Positions 50,566 through 60,147 of a DNA stretch of 64,000 nt are shown one piece after another; position 1 is the stretch's first letter, and every line of letters starts with the position of its first letter. The stretch is from Inquilinus limosus DSM 16000 (GTDB lineage: Bacteria > Pseudomonadota > Alphaproteobacteria > DSM-16000 > Inquilinaceae): assembly GCF_000423185.1 (NCBI RefSeq), contig NZ_AUHM01000031.1, positions 1-64,000 of the forward strand, given 5' to 3'. Made by a program: the position numbers and the translations under genes. The notes beneath the pieces were generated by a model. That model was not told the DNA's origin, did not search any database, and saw nothing but the letters and a program-made list of their open reading frames with translations.

Positions 50566-50589
50566 GGAACCAATTTGCAAATGGTTTCC
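50566..50589. promoter_or_regulatory. GntR operator-like palindrome, 24 bp
   Basis: Centred on ATTTGCAAAT, extended to GGAACCA...GGTTTCC with two mismatched pairs. It lies in the only promoter-bearing gap for the GntR/importer operon. The 315 bp stretch 50421-50735 otherwise holds only the family B repeat at 50642-50717. Confidence 0.6.
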
Positions 50590-50641
50590 TGGGTGGTCGC
50601 GTCGATGCATTGTGTGGGGTCACGCGCTACACCCCAAAAAT

Positions 50642-50717
50642 GTCATGCCCGGGCTTGACCCGGGCATCCAGAAGGTCTCGACGCTCTCTGGATTGCCGGG
50701 TCAAGCCCGGCAATGAC
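50642..50717. repeat. Intergenic palindromic repeat, family B copy 2
   Basis: GTCATGCCCGGGCTTGACC to CAAGCCCGGCAATGAC, about 90% identical to 23606-23682. It lies 18 bp past the aldo/keto reductase stop, where the long stem could act as a terminator or mRNA 3'-end protector. Confidence 0.87.
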
Positions 50718-50735
50718 AGTTGTGGGATGGGCGCC

Positions 50736-51662
50736 CTACGGCTGGTCCCGCTTCAGGTCCAGCCAGTCGCGCTCGGCCTCGGACAGGGTGACCGACAGGC
50801 CCTCGATGTTGCGGCGGCTCTCCTCGACCGAGCGCGGGCCGGAGAGGGCGAATGTGGCGAAGGGCTGCGACAGCACCCAGCTCATGGCGATCTGCACCGG
50901 GCTGGTGCCCTTGGCCTCGGCCAGGGCGATGGCGCGGCGACGGCGCTCGAAGTTGTCCTCCGCATGCCAGCAGCGCGCGATCTCGGGCTCCGCCTCCGCC
51001 CGGGACGGGTCGCCGCGCTCGGTGAAGAAGCCGCGGGCGGTCGAGGACCAGGCGAACAGCGCCGTGCCGCTCTCCTCCAGATAGCGCAGCCACTCCGGGT
51101 CGCGGGCGGAGACGCAGCCGCCCCAGACCGGCTCGACCATCCGGGCCAGGGCCAGGTTGTTGCTCAGCACCGTGAAGCCGGCCTTGCCGGTGCGGCGGGC
51201 GTAGTCGTTGGCCGCCCGGAATCGCTCCAGGCTCCAGTTCGAGCCGCCGAACACGCCGATCCGGCCCTCGCGGTGCAGCGCGTCGAGCACGTCGACGAAC
51301 TCGCCGACCGGCACCTCGGGGTTGTCGCGGTGCAGGAAGTAGATGTCGGCGCGGTCGGTGTGCAGCGCCTCCAGGCTCTGCTCCAGCTGGCTTCGCGCCG
51401 CTTCCGGCGTGCAGTTCGGCGTGTGCGCGCCCTTGCAGATCAGGACGATCCGGTCGCGCACCCCGCGGCTGGCCAGGTAGTCGCCGAACAGCGTCTCGCA
51501 GCGGCCGCGCAGATAGATCCGGGCGGTGTCGAAGCAGTTGCCGCCGCGCTCGATATAGTCGTCGAACAGCGGCGCCGCCGTGGCCAGCTCCTCCTGGTTG
51601 TCGACGCCCATCACCATGCGGGCGACCGGCCTGGCCACGCCCGGGATCGTGCCGTAGATCAT
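50736..51662 (-). CDS. Aldo/keto reductase
   Basis: 308 residues from ATG 51662 (MIYGTIPGVARPVARMVMGVD). TIM-barrel AKR features: catalytic Asp/Tyr in NCFDTARIY, Lys in IVLICKGAH, His in DIYFLHRDNPE and NADPH-binding elements FALSGPRSVEESRRNI. NADPH-dependent reduction or oxidation of a sugar or aldehyde is likely. It is last in the sugar importer/GH42 operon (22 bp after GH42), which suggests the substrate is released from a galactoside or a keto-sugar derivative. Confidence 0.9.
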   Translation of the reverse strand: MIYGTIPGVARPVARMVMGVDNQEELATAAPLFDDYIERGGNCFDTARIYLRGRCETLFGDYLASRGVRDRIVLICKGAHTPNCTPEAARSQLEQSLEALHTDRADIYFLHRDNPEVPVGEFVDVLDALHREGRIGVFGGSNWSLERFRAANDYARRTGKAGFTVLSNNLALARMVEPVWGGCVSARDPEWLRYLEESGTALFAWSSTARGFFTERGDPSRAEAEPEIARCWHAEDNFERRRRAIALAEAKGTSPVQIAMSWVLSQPFATFALSGPRSVEESRRNIEGLSVTLSEAERDWLDLKRDQP

Positions 51663-51684
51663 CGTTTTCCCTTCCGCTCGCGCC

Positions 51685-53625
51685 TCAAGCCGCCCGCCAG
51701 CAGGCCACGCCCTGCGGCGGCACCACCGGCCCGCCCAGCAGGTAGCGGCCGGCATCCTTTACCGGCGCGGCCCAATCGATATCGCCATAGTTGAAGGCGA
51801 AGGTCAGGCTGCCGCGGCGGCGCAGCCGCACCGCCTCCGGCAGTTCGGTCAGCGTCAGCCCGACGCTGCCCAGAAGGTCGGCCATGACGCCGCGCAGCAG
51901 CGCCGCGTCCGGCCAGCCGGCCAAGTAGAAGCGGTTGCCGTCGCCGACCAGGGCCGGGGCGCCGTCGGCGAAGCTGGCCTGGGCCGGCAGATCGGTCTCC
52001 AGCCATTCGCGCCAGCGCCGGACGGATCCCGACAGGCCGGGGCCTTCGACCGGCTCGGCCAGGTTCGGGCGCAGCGACGCCACCTGGGTCACCTTCAGCG
52101 GCAGCAGCTCCTGCAGCAGGCCGGGCGGCAGCTCGTCCGGGATGCTGAGGTCGCGGGTCTTGGACCCGGTGCGCGGGCCGAACAGGATGATCGCGTCGGT
52201 GGCGGCGAAGGCCTGCACCGCCGCCTCCGAGACATGCGCCAGGCACGGCACCACCACCGCCTTGTAGCCGGTCAGCGGCGCGCCGGGGCGGACGATGTCG
52301 ACATCGAGGCCCAGGCGGCGGATCGCCTCGTACCAGCGGAACGCCAGGTCGGTGTAGCGGAAGTCGCGGCCCTGCGGCTGGATCCGGGTGATCCAGGAGG
52401 TCTCGTAGTCGAAGACCATGGCCACCGGGGCGGGGGCGGAGGCGGGCAGGGCGCCGATCCGGGCCAGCTCCTGCCCCACCTGCGTCGCCTCCTGGCCGCC
52501 CGGGGACAGCTTGCGGTCCGGCCGGTTCAGCCCGGCATGCATCTGCTCCTGCGCGAAGGGGCATTGCCGCCAGCGGAAATAGCTGACCACCTCGGCGCCA
52601 TGGGCCAGCGCCTCCCAGGTCCACAGCCGGACCATGCCCGGCTTCGGCACCGGGTTCCAGGCGGCCCAGTTCACCGGGCCCGGCTGCTGCTCCATCACCC
52701 ACCAGCGGCCGCGGCCGACGGCGCGGTACAGGTCGTGGTTGAACGGCGCCAGGTCGGGATGCGAGGTGCGGGCCCAGCGCGCCCGCTCGTCATCGGTCTC
52801 CGCAATCTTCTCCAGCGTGCCCAGCGGATAGCTGTCCCAGGACGCGATGTCGAGGTCCTCGCCCAGCGGCCAGTGGTCGAACTCCTGGAAGAAGCCCATG
52901 AAGTTGTGGGTGACGAAGCGGCCCGGCGAATGCTTGCGGATGATTTCGACCTGCATCCGGTTGTAGGCGGCGACCTGGTCCGAGGCGAAGCGCCAATAGT
53001 CCAGCCGCGCCGCCGGGTTGGTCTCGGTCACCGCGTTGACCGGGGCCTCGATCTCGTCGAAGCCGCCCACCTCCATCGACCAGAAGACGTTGCCCCAGGC
53101 CTGGTTCAGCGCCTCGGGCGTCTGGTAGCGGTGGCGCAGCCAGGTGCGGAAGGCGGCGACATCCTCCCGCCCGTAGGACAGCACGGTGTCGTGGCAGCCG
53201 AACTCGTTGTCGGTCTGCCAGCCGGCGACGGCGTCGTGGCTGCCGTAGCGCCGCGCCACCTCCTCGGTGATGCGGGCGCTCTCGCGCAGCCAGGTGCGGC
53301 TGGAGAAGCTGGTGTGCCGGCGCGAGCCGAAGCCGCGGGTGCCGCCGTATTCGTTCACCGGCAGGATGTCGGGGTGGCGGTCGACCAGCCATTTCGGCGG
53401 CGTCGCCGTCGGCGTGCACATCACCACCTTCAGCCCGGCGGCGCCCAGCGTGTCGATGGCGCGGTCCAGCCACGCCCAGTCGAAGCGCCCCGGCTCCGGC
53501 TCGATCCGCGACCAGGCGAATTCGGCGATGCGGACGAAGGTGATGCCGACCTCGCGCATCCGGCGGGCGTCGTCCTCCCACCACTCTTCGGGCCAATGTT
53601 CCGGGTAATAGCAGACGCCGAGCAT
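51685..53625 (-). CDS. Glycoside hydrolase family 42 beta-galactosidase
   Basis: 646 residues with the GH42 layout: TIM barrel ([53 protein letters not shown]), acid/base E141 in WQTDNEFG, nucleophile E312 in [13 protein letters not shown], then trimerisation and C-terminal beta domains. No signal peptide, so it hydrolyses imported beta-galactosides in the cytoplasm. It follows the CUT1 permeases in one operon. GH42 enzymes often act on plant-derived oligogalactosides or arabinosides rather than lactose. Confidence 0.94.
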   Translation of the reverse strand: MLGVCYYPEHWPEEWWEDDARRMREVGITFVRIAEFAWSRIEPEPGRFDWAWLDRAIDTLGAAGLKVVMCTPTATPPKWLVDRHPDILPVNEYGGTRGFGSRRHTSFSSRTWLRESARITEEVARRYGSHDAVAGWQTDNEFGCHDTVLSYGREDVAAFRTWLRHRYQTPEALNQAWGNVFWSMEVGGFDEIEAPVNAVTETNPAARLDYWRFASDQVAAYNRMQVEIIRKHSPGRFVTHNFMGFFQEFDHWPLGEDLDIASWDSYPLGTLEKIAETDDERARWARTSHPDLAPFNHDLYRAVGRGRWWVMEQQPGPVNWAAWNPVPKPGMVRLWTWEALAHGAEVVSYFRWRQCPFAQEQMHAGLNRPDRKLSPGGQEATQVGQELARIGALPASAPAPVAMVFDYETSWITRIQPQGRDFRYTDLAFRWYEAIRRLGLDVDIVRPGAPLTGYKAVVVPCLAHVSEAAVQAFAATDAIILFGPRTGSKTRDLSIPDELPPGLLQELLPLKVTQVASLRPNLAEPVEGPGLSGSVRRWREWLETDLPAQASFADGAPALVGDGNRFYLAGWPDAALLRGVMADLLGSVGLTLTELPEAVRLRRRGSLTFAFNYGDIDWAAPVKDAGRYLLGGPVVPPQGVACWRAA

Positions 53626-53665
53626 GCGACAGCCTCGTCAGGGGCAGGGTGTGGTCAGGGGAAGG

Positions 53666-54505
53666 CTACTTCACGGCGCCGGCGGTGATGCCGGCGACGA
53701 AATAGCGCTGCAGGAAGATGAAGACGACGATCATCGGCAGGGTCAGCAGCATCGCCCCGACCATCAGCGCGCCCCAGGGCACGACGTTGAGGCCGATCAG
53801 GCTGCCCAGCGCCACCGGTGCGGTGCGGGCCCCCGCCTGGGTCGCGACCAGCAGCGGCCACAGATAGTTGTTCCAGGAGGCGAGGAACAGGATGATCGCC
53901 AGCGCCGCCATGCTGGGCCGCACCAGCGGCAGGGCGATGGTGAAGAAGATCCGGCCTTCGCGCGCGCCGTCGATGCGGGCGGCGTCCAGCAGCTCCTGCG
54001 GCAGCGACAGAAAGGTCTGGCGCATGAACAGCACGCCGATCGAGTTGAACAGCGGCGGCACGATCACCGCGATCCAGGTGTTCGACAGGCCCAGGTCGCG
54101 CGCCACCAGCACATATTGCGGAATGATCACCACGGCATAGGGCACGGTCAGCGTCGCCACCAAGAGGCTGAAGGCCGCCTGTTTGCCGACGAACTGGAAG
54201 CGGGCGAAGGCGTAGCCGGCCATGCTGGTCAGCAGCAGCGAGGCCACGGCCGAGAAGGTGGCGATGCCGATCGAGTTCAGCATCGCCCGGCCGAACTTCG
54301 CCGTATCGTCGAGGAAAGCCCAGTTCTCCAGCAGGTTGCCGCCCGGCGTCAGCGGCAGCTCCGGCGAGAAGATGGCGTAGTCCGGCAGGGTGGCGAACAC
54401 CGCCATCAGGTAGAGCGGCGCCAGCCACAGCAGCGCCACGGGCGCCATGCCCCCGGTGAGGAGCAGGGTGCCCCAGCGCCGGCGCGAGTCCATGGAGCGG
54501 AGCAT
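53666..54505 (-). CDS. Sugar ABC importer permease, CUT1 MalG type
   Basis: 279 residues, six helices. EAA loop LPQELLDAARIDGAREGRIFFTIALPLVRPSMAAL, and a FILLQRYF-like end FIFLQRYFVAGITAGAVK characteristic of the MalG/UgpE group. ATG 54505 has GAGGAGG 6 nt upstream; ATG 54511 is also possible. It pairs with the MalF-type permease 11 bp upstream. Confidence 0.92.
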   Translation of the reverse strand: MLRSMDSRRRWGTLLLTGGMAPVALLWLAPLYLMAVFATLPDYAIFSPELPLTPGGNLLENWAFLDDTAKFGRAMLNSIGIATFSAVASLLLTSMAGYAFARFQFVGKQAAFSLLVATLTVPYAVVIIPQYVLVARDLGLSNTWIAVIVPPLFNSIGVLFMRQTFLSLPQELLDAARIDGAREGRIFFTIALPLVRPSMAALAIILFLASWNNYLWPLLVATQAGARTAPVALGSLIGLNVVPWGALMVGAMLLTLPMIVVFIFLQRYFVAGITAGAVK

Positions 54506-54516
54506 CGCCATCCTCC

Positions 54517-55473
54517 TCAGGCCTTCCGGCCGCGGGTGAGCATGAGGTTGAGCGCCGCCATCATCGCCGCCATGGCGGCGATGGTGTAGGCGATCGCCGC
54601 GGCGTAGCCGAAGTTCAGGCTGACGAAGCCCTGCTTGTAGAGATAGGTGCCGAGCGTCTCGGTGGCGCCGCCGGGCCCGCCGCGCTCGGTGATCAGCCAG
54701 GGTTCGGTGAACAGCTGCATGGTGCCGATGATCGACAGCACCAGGCAGAAGATCAGGATCGGCTTCAGCAGCGGCAGGGTGATGCGGAAGAAGCGGTCGG
54801 CCGGCGACGCGCCGTCGATCGCCGCCGCCTCGTACAGGTCGCGCGGGATCGACTGCAGTCCGGCCAGCAGGATGATGGCGTTGTAGCCGGTCCAGCGCCA
54901 GGTCACCGCCACCATGATCGTGGCCATCGCCGCGTTCGGGTCGTGCAGCCAGTCGATCGGCGCCAGGCCCAAGGCGGCGAGGCCGTGGTTGACGGCGCCG
55001 AACTGGCCGTTGAACAGCAGCCGGAACACCACCGAATAGGCGACGTCGCTGACCACGACCGGGGCGAAGAAGGCGAAGCGGTAGATCGGCCGCAGCCTGA
55101 GGAGCGGCGAGTTCAGGGCCACGGCCAGCAGCGTGGCCAGGGTCAGCATCACCGGCACCTGGATCACCAGGATGGTCAGCGTGTTCTTCAGCGCCTCCTG
55201 GAAGGCGCGGTCGACCAGGAGGCGCCGCCAGTTGATGCCGATGTTCCAGGCCCAGGGATTGACCCGCGTATTCTGCAGCGACAGCAGCGCCGAATCGATG
55301 ATCGGCCAGCACCAGAACACGGCGAAGACGAGAAGATAGGGCAGCAGGAACCAGTACGGCGCCAAGGCGTGCCGCCGGCGCCGCCACCCGCCGCTGGCCT
55401 CCGACAGGGCGGCGGCTGGGGCCCCGCGTGTCTGCGGGGCCTGGAGGCCGGCTCGGGTGGCGGTTCCCATCAC
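54517..55473 (-). CDS. Sugar ABC importer permease, CUT1 MalF type
   Basis: 318 residues. Long N-terminal cytoplasmic lead, then PYWFLLPYLLVFAVFWCWPIIDS (TM1 of the MalF/UgpA group) and EAA loop IPRDLYEAAAIDGASPADRFFRITLPLLKPILIF. Its product forms the channel with the MalG-type subunit. No ATPase gene accompanies them; CUT1 systems often share a single MsmX/UgpC-type ATPase encoded elsewhere. Confidence 0.93.
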   Translation of the reverse strand: MMGTATRAGLQAPQTRGAPAAALSEASGGWRRRRHALAPYWFLLPYLLVFAVFWCWPIIDSALLSLQNTRVNPWAWNIGINWRRLLVDRAFQEALKNTLTILVIQVPVMLTLATLLAVALNSPLLRLRPIYRFAFFAPVVVSDVAYSVVFRLLFNGQFGAVNHGLAALGLAPIDWLHDPNAAMATIMVAVTWRWTGYNAIILLAGLQSIPRDLYEAAAIDGASPADRFFRITLPLLKPILIFCLVLSIIGTMQLFTEPWLITERGGPGGATETLGTYLYKQGFVSLNFGYAAAIAYTIAAMAAMMAALNLMLTRGRKA

Positions 55474-55498
55474 GCGGCCCCCGTCACTCGGCGCCCCA

Positions 55499-56809
55499 TT
55501 ACTCAGCGACCGGCAGGCCGGTGGCGGCGGCGATCTGCTCGGCCGCCTCGTCCAGGGTCTCCTTGGCCGATTTGCCGTTGCCCTTCAGATAGGCCAGCAG
55601 GATGCCGTCGGCGATGTTGTCGGCCTCGGCGAAGTACTGGGTGCCGCGCGCCGGCTTGATCTGCTGCAGGGTGGACAGCACCACCTCCCAGACCTTCTGG
55701 CCGCCCCAGTAGGGCAGCGGCTGCTGGACAAAGGGATCCTGGATCGCTTCCGGCAGCGTCGGCACCAGGCCCGAGGCCTTGAGCTGGGTGATCTGGCTGT
55801 CGGGTCGGCCGAGCGCGAAGTTGATGAAGGCGAGGGCCGCCTGCGGATTCTTCGACGAGGCCGGGATGGCCAGCGAGGAGCCGCCGATATTGGCGGCGCG
55901 ATTGCCGCCGGATTCGAAGGCCGGCAGCTGGAAGACGCCCCATTTGCCGTTCAGCTCCGGCGCGTTGCCGCGGATCGAGCCCTCGTACCAGGCGCCGAAG
56001 ACCGAGCTGGCCAACCGGTTGGCCTTGATCGCCTGCAGGCTGCCGTCCCAGTCGCCCTCCATGAACAGGCCGGCATCGGTGATCTTCTTCACCGTCTCCA
56101 GCGCCTGGACGCAGCCGGGCTGGTTGACCGTGATGTTTTCGCCGCTGTCGTCGAAGAAGGCGCAGCCGGCCTGGTTCGCCAGGATGCGGAACCAGGCCGT
56201 GTTGGTCGCGCCGCTGTTGGTGGAGACGAACTTCACGTCGGGGCCGGCCTTGGCCAGCACCGCCTTGCCGGCGGCGATGAAGTCGTCCCAGGTCTGGATC
56301 TTGGCCGGGTCGACGCCGGCGGCCTCGTACATGTCGCGGCGGTAGAACACCACGGCCGGGCCGGAATCCCAGGGCATGGCGTAGATCTTGTCGCCGACGG
56401 TCAGCTCCGCCAGCTTGAATTTCGGGAACTTGGCGAGGAGGTCTGCCTCCTTCGGGTCCAGCGACTTCAGATCCAGGAAGCAGTCGGGGAAGCGGGCCCA
56501 GAACACCTCGGATTCGTGGTTCTCGACCGAGTAGACATCCGGCATGTTGATGCCGCCGGCCGAACAGCCGGCGAGGCCGCGGTCGTAGACCGGCTGGTTG
56601 CCCAGGTCCTCGACCGTCACCTTGATGTTCGGATAGGCCTTGTTGAATTCGGGGACCACGGCCTTCAGGGCCGTCGCCGCCACGTTCCAGCTCCAGACCG
56701 TGATCTCGCCCTTCAGGTCCGACTGCGCCATCGCGGGCGCCGTCAGGGCTAAGACGGCCGCGCCGGCCAAACCGGACATCATTCCGGCGATCCTGCCGAG
56801 TCTGCTCAT
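55499..56809 (-). CDS. Sugar ABC importer substrate-binding protein (SBP family 1)
   Basis: 436 residues. Signal peptide MSRLGRIAGMMSGLAGAAVLALTAPAMA, mature start QSDLKGEITVWSWNVAATALKAVVPEFNKAYPNIKVTVED, the classic SBP_bac_1 opening. Further blocks include YAMPWDSGPAVVFYRRDMYEAAGVDPAKIQTWDDFIAAGK. The cysteines in DRGLAGCSAG, WARFPDCFLDL, NQAGCAFF and NQPGCVQAL could form disulfides in the periplasm. First gene of the operon; it diverges from the AraC regulator. Confidence 0.93.
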   Translation of the reverse strand: MSRLGRIAGMMSGLAGAAVLALTAPAMAQSDLKGEITVWSWNVAATALKAVVPEFNKAYPNIKVTVEDLGNQPVYDRGLAGCSAGGINMPDVYSVENHESEVFWARFPDCFLDLKSLDPKEADLLAKFPKFKLAELTVGDKIYAMPWDSGPAVVFYRRDMYEAAGVDPAKIQTWDDFIAAGKAVLAKAGPDVKFVSTNSGATNTAWFRILANQAGCAFFDDSGENITVNQPGCVQALETVKKITDAGLFMEGDWDGSLQAIKANRLASSVFGAWYEGSIRGNAPELNGKWGVFQLPAFESGGNRAANIGGSSLAIPASSKNPQAALAFINFALGRPDSQITQLKASGLVPTLPEAIQDPFVQQPLPYWGGQKVWEVVLSTLQQIKPARGTQYFAEADNIADGILLAYLKGNGKSAKETLDEAAEQIAAATGLPVAE

Positions 56810-56983
56810 AGGGTCCTCCCTCGTGTTGGCCTCGTGTCTGGGTCCGACGGACGGGTCCAGCCTGCCACAGGCGGGACCCGCTTCGCGGAGCTTATCGTCG
56901 CCTTGCGCGGGGAGTATGAATCCGATGGTTTCCGCATGTCGTCCCGTCCAGGGACGAATTTTTCCGGGATCCTAAGGTTGACG

Positions 56984-57844
56984 ATGAGCCGAGCCTCGAC
57001 TGCACGCATACCGAGACTGCCGGGCCTGTCCGAGCGCATCGTCAGCGCCGATGCGCGGCGCGAGGTGCTGGTGATGCGGCGGGCGCATCAGCACAGCCAG
57101 ATCGAGCTGAACTTCATGCTGGAAGGCGCCACGACCTATCTGTTCAACGGCCGGCGCGTGACCATGGGGGCCGGCGACTTCGTGTTCTTCTGGGGCGCCA
57201 TCCCGCATCAGACGATCGAGGTGTCGAGCCCGGCCAGCTTCGTCTGCCTCTATCTGCCGATCGAGATGTTCCTCAGCGCCGCGCTGGGGTCGCGGCTGAA
57301 GAGTGCGGTGCTGGGCGGCGGCATGATCGGCGACCGGGCGCCGCTGCCCTTCGACGCCGCCCAGTTCGAGCACTGGCATGCCGAGCTGAACCGCGGCGAC
57401 GAGCGGATCACCGCCCTGGTGCGGCAGGAGATCGAGCAGCGGCTGCGGCGCACCGACCTGTGCGGCTGGGAGGTGCTGAGCGACACCGGCGACGGCGCCG
57501 CCGCCTCCGAGGGCCGGCACGCCAAGGTCTGGGCCATGGCCGGCTTCATCGCCGCGCATGCGACCGAGCCGATCTCGGTCTCCGACGTGGCCGCCTCGGT
57601 CTGCCTGCATCCGAACTACGCGATGGCGATCTTCCGCGAGGCGCTGGGCCTGAGCATCGGCGGCTACCTGACGCGCCAGCGCCTCTATGTGGCGCAGGCG
57701 CTGCTGCTGTCGACCGACACCGACATCGTCACGGTCGCCTTCGAATCCGGCTTCGGCTCGGTGTCGCGCTTCTACGAGGCCTTCAGCCGCCACTTCGCCA
57801 TGCCGCCGCGGCAGTTCCGGATTCTCTACCGTGGGGGTGGGTGA
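56984..57844 (+). CDS. AraC-family regulator of the sugar/GH42 operon
   Basis: 286 residues from ATG 56984. N-terminal cupin effector domain (HQHSQIELNFMLEGATTYLFNGRRVTMGAGDFVFFWGAIPHQTIEV) and C-terminal double helix-turn-helix (ISVSDVAASVCLHPNYAMAIFREALGLSIGGYLTRQRLYVAQALLLSTDTDIVTVAFESGFGSVSRFYEAFSRHFAMPPRQFR). The frame is open to 56834, but the upstream part would cover the divergent promoter and has no family similarity. It probably activates the importer operon in response to the transported sugar. Confidence 0.92.
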   Translation: MSRASTARIPRLPGLSERIVSADARREVLVMRRAHQHSQIELNFMLEGATTYLFNGRRVTMGAGDFVFFWGAIPHQTIEVSSPASFVCLYLPIEMFLSAALGSRLKSAVLGGGMIGDRAPLPFDAAQFEHWHAELNRGDERITALVRQEIEQRLRRTDLCGWEVLSDTGDGAAASEGRHAKVWAMAGFIAAHATEPISVSDVAASVCLHPNYAMAIFREALGLSIGGYLTRQRLYVAQALLLSTDTDIVTVAFESGFGSVSRFYEAFSRHFAMPPRQFRILYRGGG

Positions 57845-57873
57845 GGGAGGTGCTTGCTCGGTCCCCTTTCATC

Positions 57874-57965
57874 GTCATGGCGAGCCCCGCAGGGGCGTGG
57901 CCATCCAGAATGGTCGGGCCTGCTCCGGCTGCGGGACTGGATGGCCACGCTTCGCTCGCCATGAC
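57874..57965. repeat. Intergenic palindromic repeat, family C copy 3
   Basis: GTCATGGCGAG to CTCGCCATGAC with GTGGCCATCCAG and CTGGATGGCCACG arms. It lies between the convergent araC and phyH stops, where it could end both transcripts. Confidence 0.87.
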
Positions 57966-57977
57966 GGACTATTCTAC

Positions 57978-58883
57978 TTACAGCCCGTCCTTGAGGCTCC
58001 AATGCTGCCCCCAGCGCGGATCGGCCTCGTCGCGGATGTCCTGGAAGCGGATGTCGGCCGACAGGCGCATGGTCCCGTCCGGGTCGTCGTTGCGGGTCGC
58101 GGCGTGGATCATGTAGGGGCTGTGCAGCACCACGTCGCCGGCGGCGTAGTCCGCGGCCAGCCAACGGGTGCCGAAGCGCTCCGCCATCGCCGGCAGGTCC
58201 TTCGAGATCCAGCCGGTCTCGGTCATGTTGCGGTTGTAGGCGCTGATCCGCTCCTCCGGCGACAGCCCGGCGTTCTTCCGGCTGAACTCCGCCTCCATCT
58301 CGCGGCCGAGGCTGTGCGACCCTTCGAGATAGAGCAGGCCCCCCATCCGCGCCGGCACGTCGCCGATCGGGATCCAGGCGGTGACCAGCCGGTCGGTGCC
58401 GGCGCGCAGATAGATCAGGTCGTAATGCGCGCCGGTCGAGGCCGGGTCGCCGGGCCGGGTGAAGCGCAGGATCTTGCGCCGGTGCAGCATGCTCATGCCG
58501 CCGATCAGCCGGTCGACGAAGCGCCACAGCTCCGGCATCAGGCAGAAGGATTCGAAGGCCGAGGACCGAACCAGCTCCATCAGCCGGCCGCGGGCTGCGG
58601 CATCGGGCGGGCGGTCGGACGCCTTGCCTTCGACCGGTTCGGAGCCCTCGGCCAGCAGGCCGAACTCGGCGAATTGCGCGAAGACGTGGCGGCGGAATTC
58701 CAGCACCGCCGTCCGCGGCAGCAGCGAGCGCAGCCAGAGGTAGCCCTCGGCGTCGTAGCGCGAGCGCAGCGCCGCGATGTCCTCCGCCGGGTCGCTCGGC
58801 CTCAACCAGCCCAGCCGCGCCGGGCTGCAGTCCAGCGCATAGCCGTTCGACGACAGAGCGGACGGCAGAACGGCCGGCCCCAT
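57978..58883 (-). CDS. PhyH-family Fe(II)/2-oxoglutarate dioxygenase
   Basis: 301 residues of the phytanoyl-CoA-dioxygenase-like family. The iron triad can be placed as the HxD of TGAHYDLIYL plus a distal His in VLHSPYMIHAATRN, with a 2-oxoglutarate-binding Arg in MRLSADIRFQD. Bacterial members hydroxylate small molecules (ectoine, alkyl sulfates, secondary metabolites), so the substrate stays open. Single gene. The 277 bp upstream (58884-59160) is AT-rich around 59020-59060 and holds its promoter and that of the divergent CDF gene; I see no other feature there. Confidence 0.87.
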   Translation of the reverse strand: MGPAVLPSALSSNGYALDCSPARLGWLRPSDPAEDIAALRSRYDAEGYLWLRSLLPRTAVLEFRRHVFAQFAEFGLLAEGSEPVEGKASDRPPDAAARGRLMELVRSSAFESFCLMPELWRFVDRLIGGMSMLHRRKILRFTRPGDPASTGAHYDLIYLRAGTDRLVTAWIPIGDVPARMGGLLYLEGSHSLGREMEAEFSRKNAGLSPEERISAYNRNMTETGWISKDLPAMAERFGTRWLAADYAAGDVVLHSPYMIHAATRNDDPDGTMRLSADIRFQDIRDEADPRWGQHWSLKDGL

Positions 58884-59160
58884 ATCCTCCTCCCATGACT
58901 GCGCGCTCGATGGCGCTTGGTGCCATCATGCACCGCGCAGCCCGGAAAGTCCTCGCGTCCCGGTGGCCTTCTCTCCGGAATCCTCAGCTCGGGCCGGTGC
59001 GGCACGAGGATGTGGTGTGTGCAAATAAAACCTTTTAATATCAAATAGTTAAATTCGGTGCGCCACACTTCTTAGCCGAGGCTTAGAGAGATATGTCCGG
59101 GTTCCAGATGAAGCTGTCGGTGCAACGTTGCCGGCGTCCCGGAACAGGGCGCGGCCGCTG

Positions 59161-60147
59161 ATGGACCGCGCCTCGAAGGCCGCGCTGGCCAGCGTCTTCG
59201 TCGGGGCGCTGGTGCTCGGGCTCAAATTCTCGGCCTATTGGGTGACTGGCTCGGTCGCGCTCTATTCCGACGCGCTCGAGAGCATCATCAACGTGGTCGC
59301 CGCCGGCGCGGCCTTCATCGCGCTGTGGATCTCGGCCCGGCCGGCCGACGCCAACCACCCCTACGGGCACACCAAGGCCGAGTACTTCTCGGCGGTGTTC
59401 GAGGGGCTGCTGGTGGTGCTGGCCGCCCTGTCGATCCTGCGCGAGGCCTGGTCCGGCCTGCTCGACCCCCGCCCGATCGACGCGCCGGCGCTGGGCCTGG
59501 CGATCAACGGGGCGGCATCGGCCGTCAACGGCGTCTGGGGCTGGGCTCTGCTGCGCTGGGGGCGGAGCCTGCGCGCCCCGGCGCTGGCGGCGGACGGCCG
59601 GCACGTCCTGACCGACGTCTACACCTCCGGCGGGGTGCTGATCGGCGTCGGCCTGGTGGCCCTGACCGGCTGGCTGATCCTCGACCCCATCCTCGCCGCG
59701 CTGGTGGCGGTCAACATCCTCCGGTCCGGCTACGTCATGGTCCGGGATTCGGTCGCCGGGCTGATGGACGAGGCGGTGCCGCCGGAGACCCTGGCGCGCA
59801 TTCGAGAGGCGATCGCGCGCACCGGCAGCGGCGCGCTCGAGGCGCATGACGTGCGCACGCGGCACGCCGGGCGGCTGACCTTCATCGACTTCCACCTGGT
59901 CGTGCCGGGGGCGATGACCGTCTCCCAATCGCACGACATCTGCGACCGGATCGAGGCGACGCTGCGCCGGGACATCGGCCCCGGCACCGTCATCAGCATC
60001 CATGTCGAGCCGGAGGAGAAGGCCAAGCACGGCAGCACGGCGATCGCCCGGAATCGGCCGCGCCGCCCGATGCCGGTGGAGGCGCATGCGGCGGGCGAGC
60101 CGGCCGCGCCGCCCCGGCGCTGGAGGCTCAGCCGCCGGCGGCGGTGA
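59161..60147 (+). CDS. Cation diffusion facilitator (CDF) metal exporter
   Basis: 328 residues. Six transmembrane helices in the CDF order; the first metal site in TM2 is YSDALESIINV and the second in TM5 is the HxxxD of GRHVLTDVYTSGG. ANHPYGHTKAEYFSAV is the typical cytoplasmic motif. A C-terminal ferredoxin-like domain follows (FIDFHLVVPGAMTVSQSHDICDRIE, VISIHVEP), ending in a basic Arg-rich tail. It exports Zn2+, Fe2+ or a similar divalent ion by proton exchange. ATG 59161 is preferred over an upstream start. Its last 20 bp overlap the convergent hydratase gene. Confidence 0.9.
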   Translation: MDRASKAALASVFVGALVLGLKFSAYWVTGSVALYSDALESIINVVAAGAAFIALWISARPADANHPYGHTKAEYFSAVFEGLLVVLAALSILREAWSGLLDPRPIDAPALGLAINGAASAVNGVWGWALLRWGRSLRAPALAADGRHVLTDVYTSGGVLIGVGLVALTGWLILDPILAALVAVNILRSGYVMVRDSVAGLMDEAVPPETLARIREAIARTGSGALEAHDVRTRHAGRLTFIDFHLVVPGAMTVSQSHDICDRIEATLRRDIGPGTVISIHVEPEEKAKHGSTAIARNRPRRPMPVEAHAAGEPAAPPRRWRLSRRRR

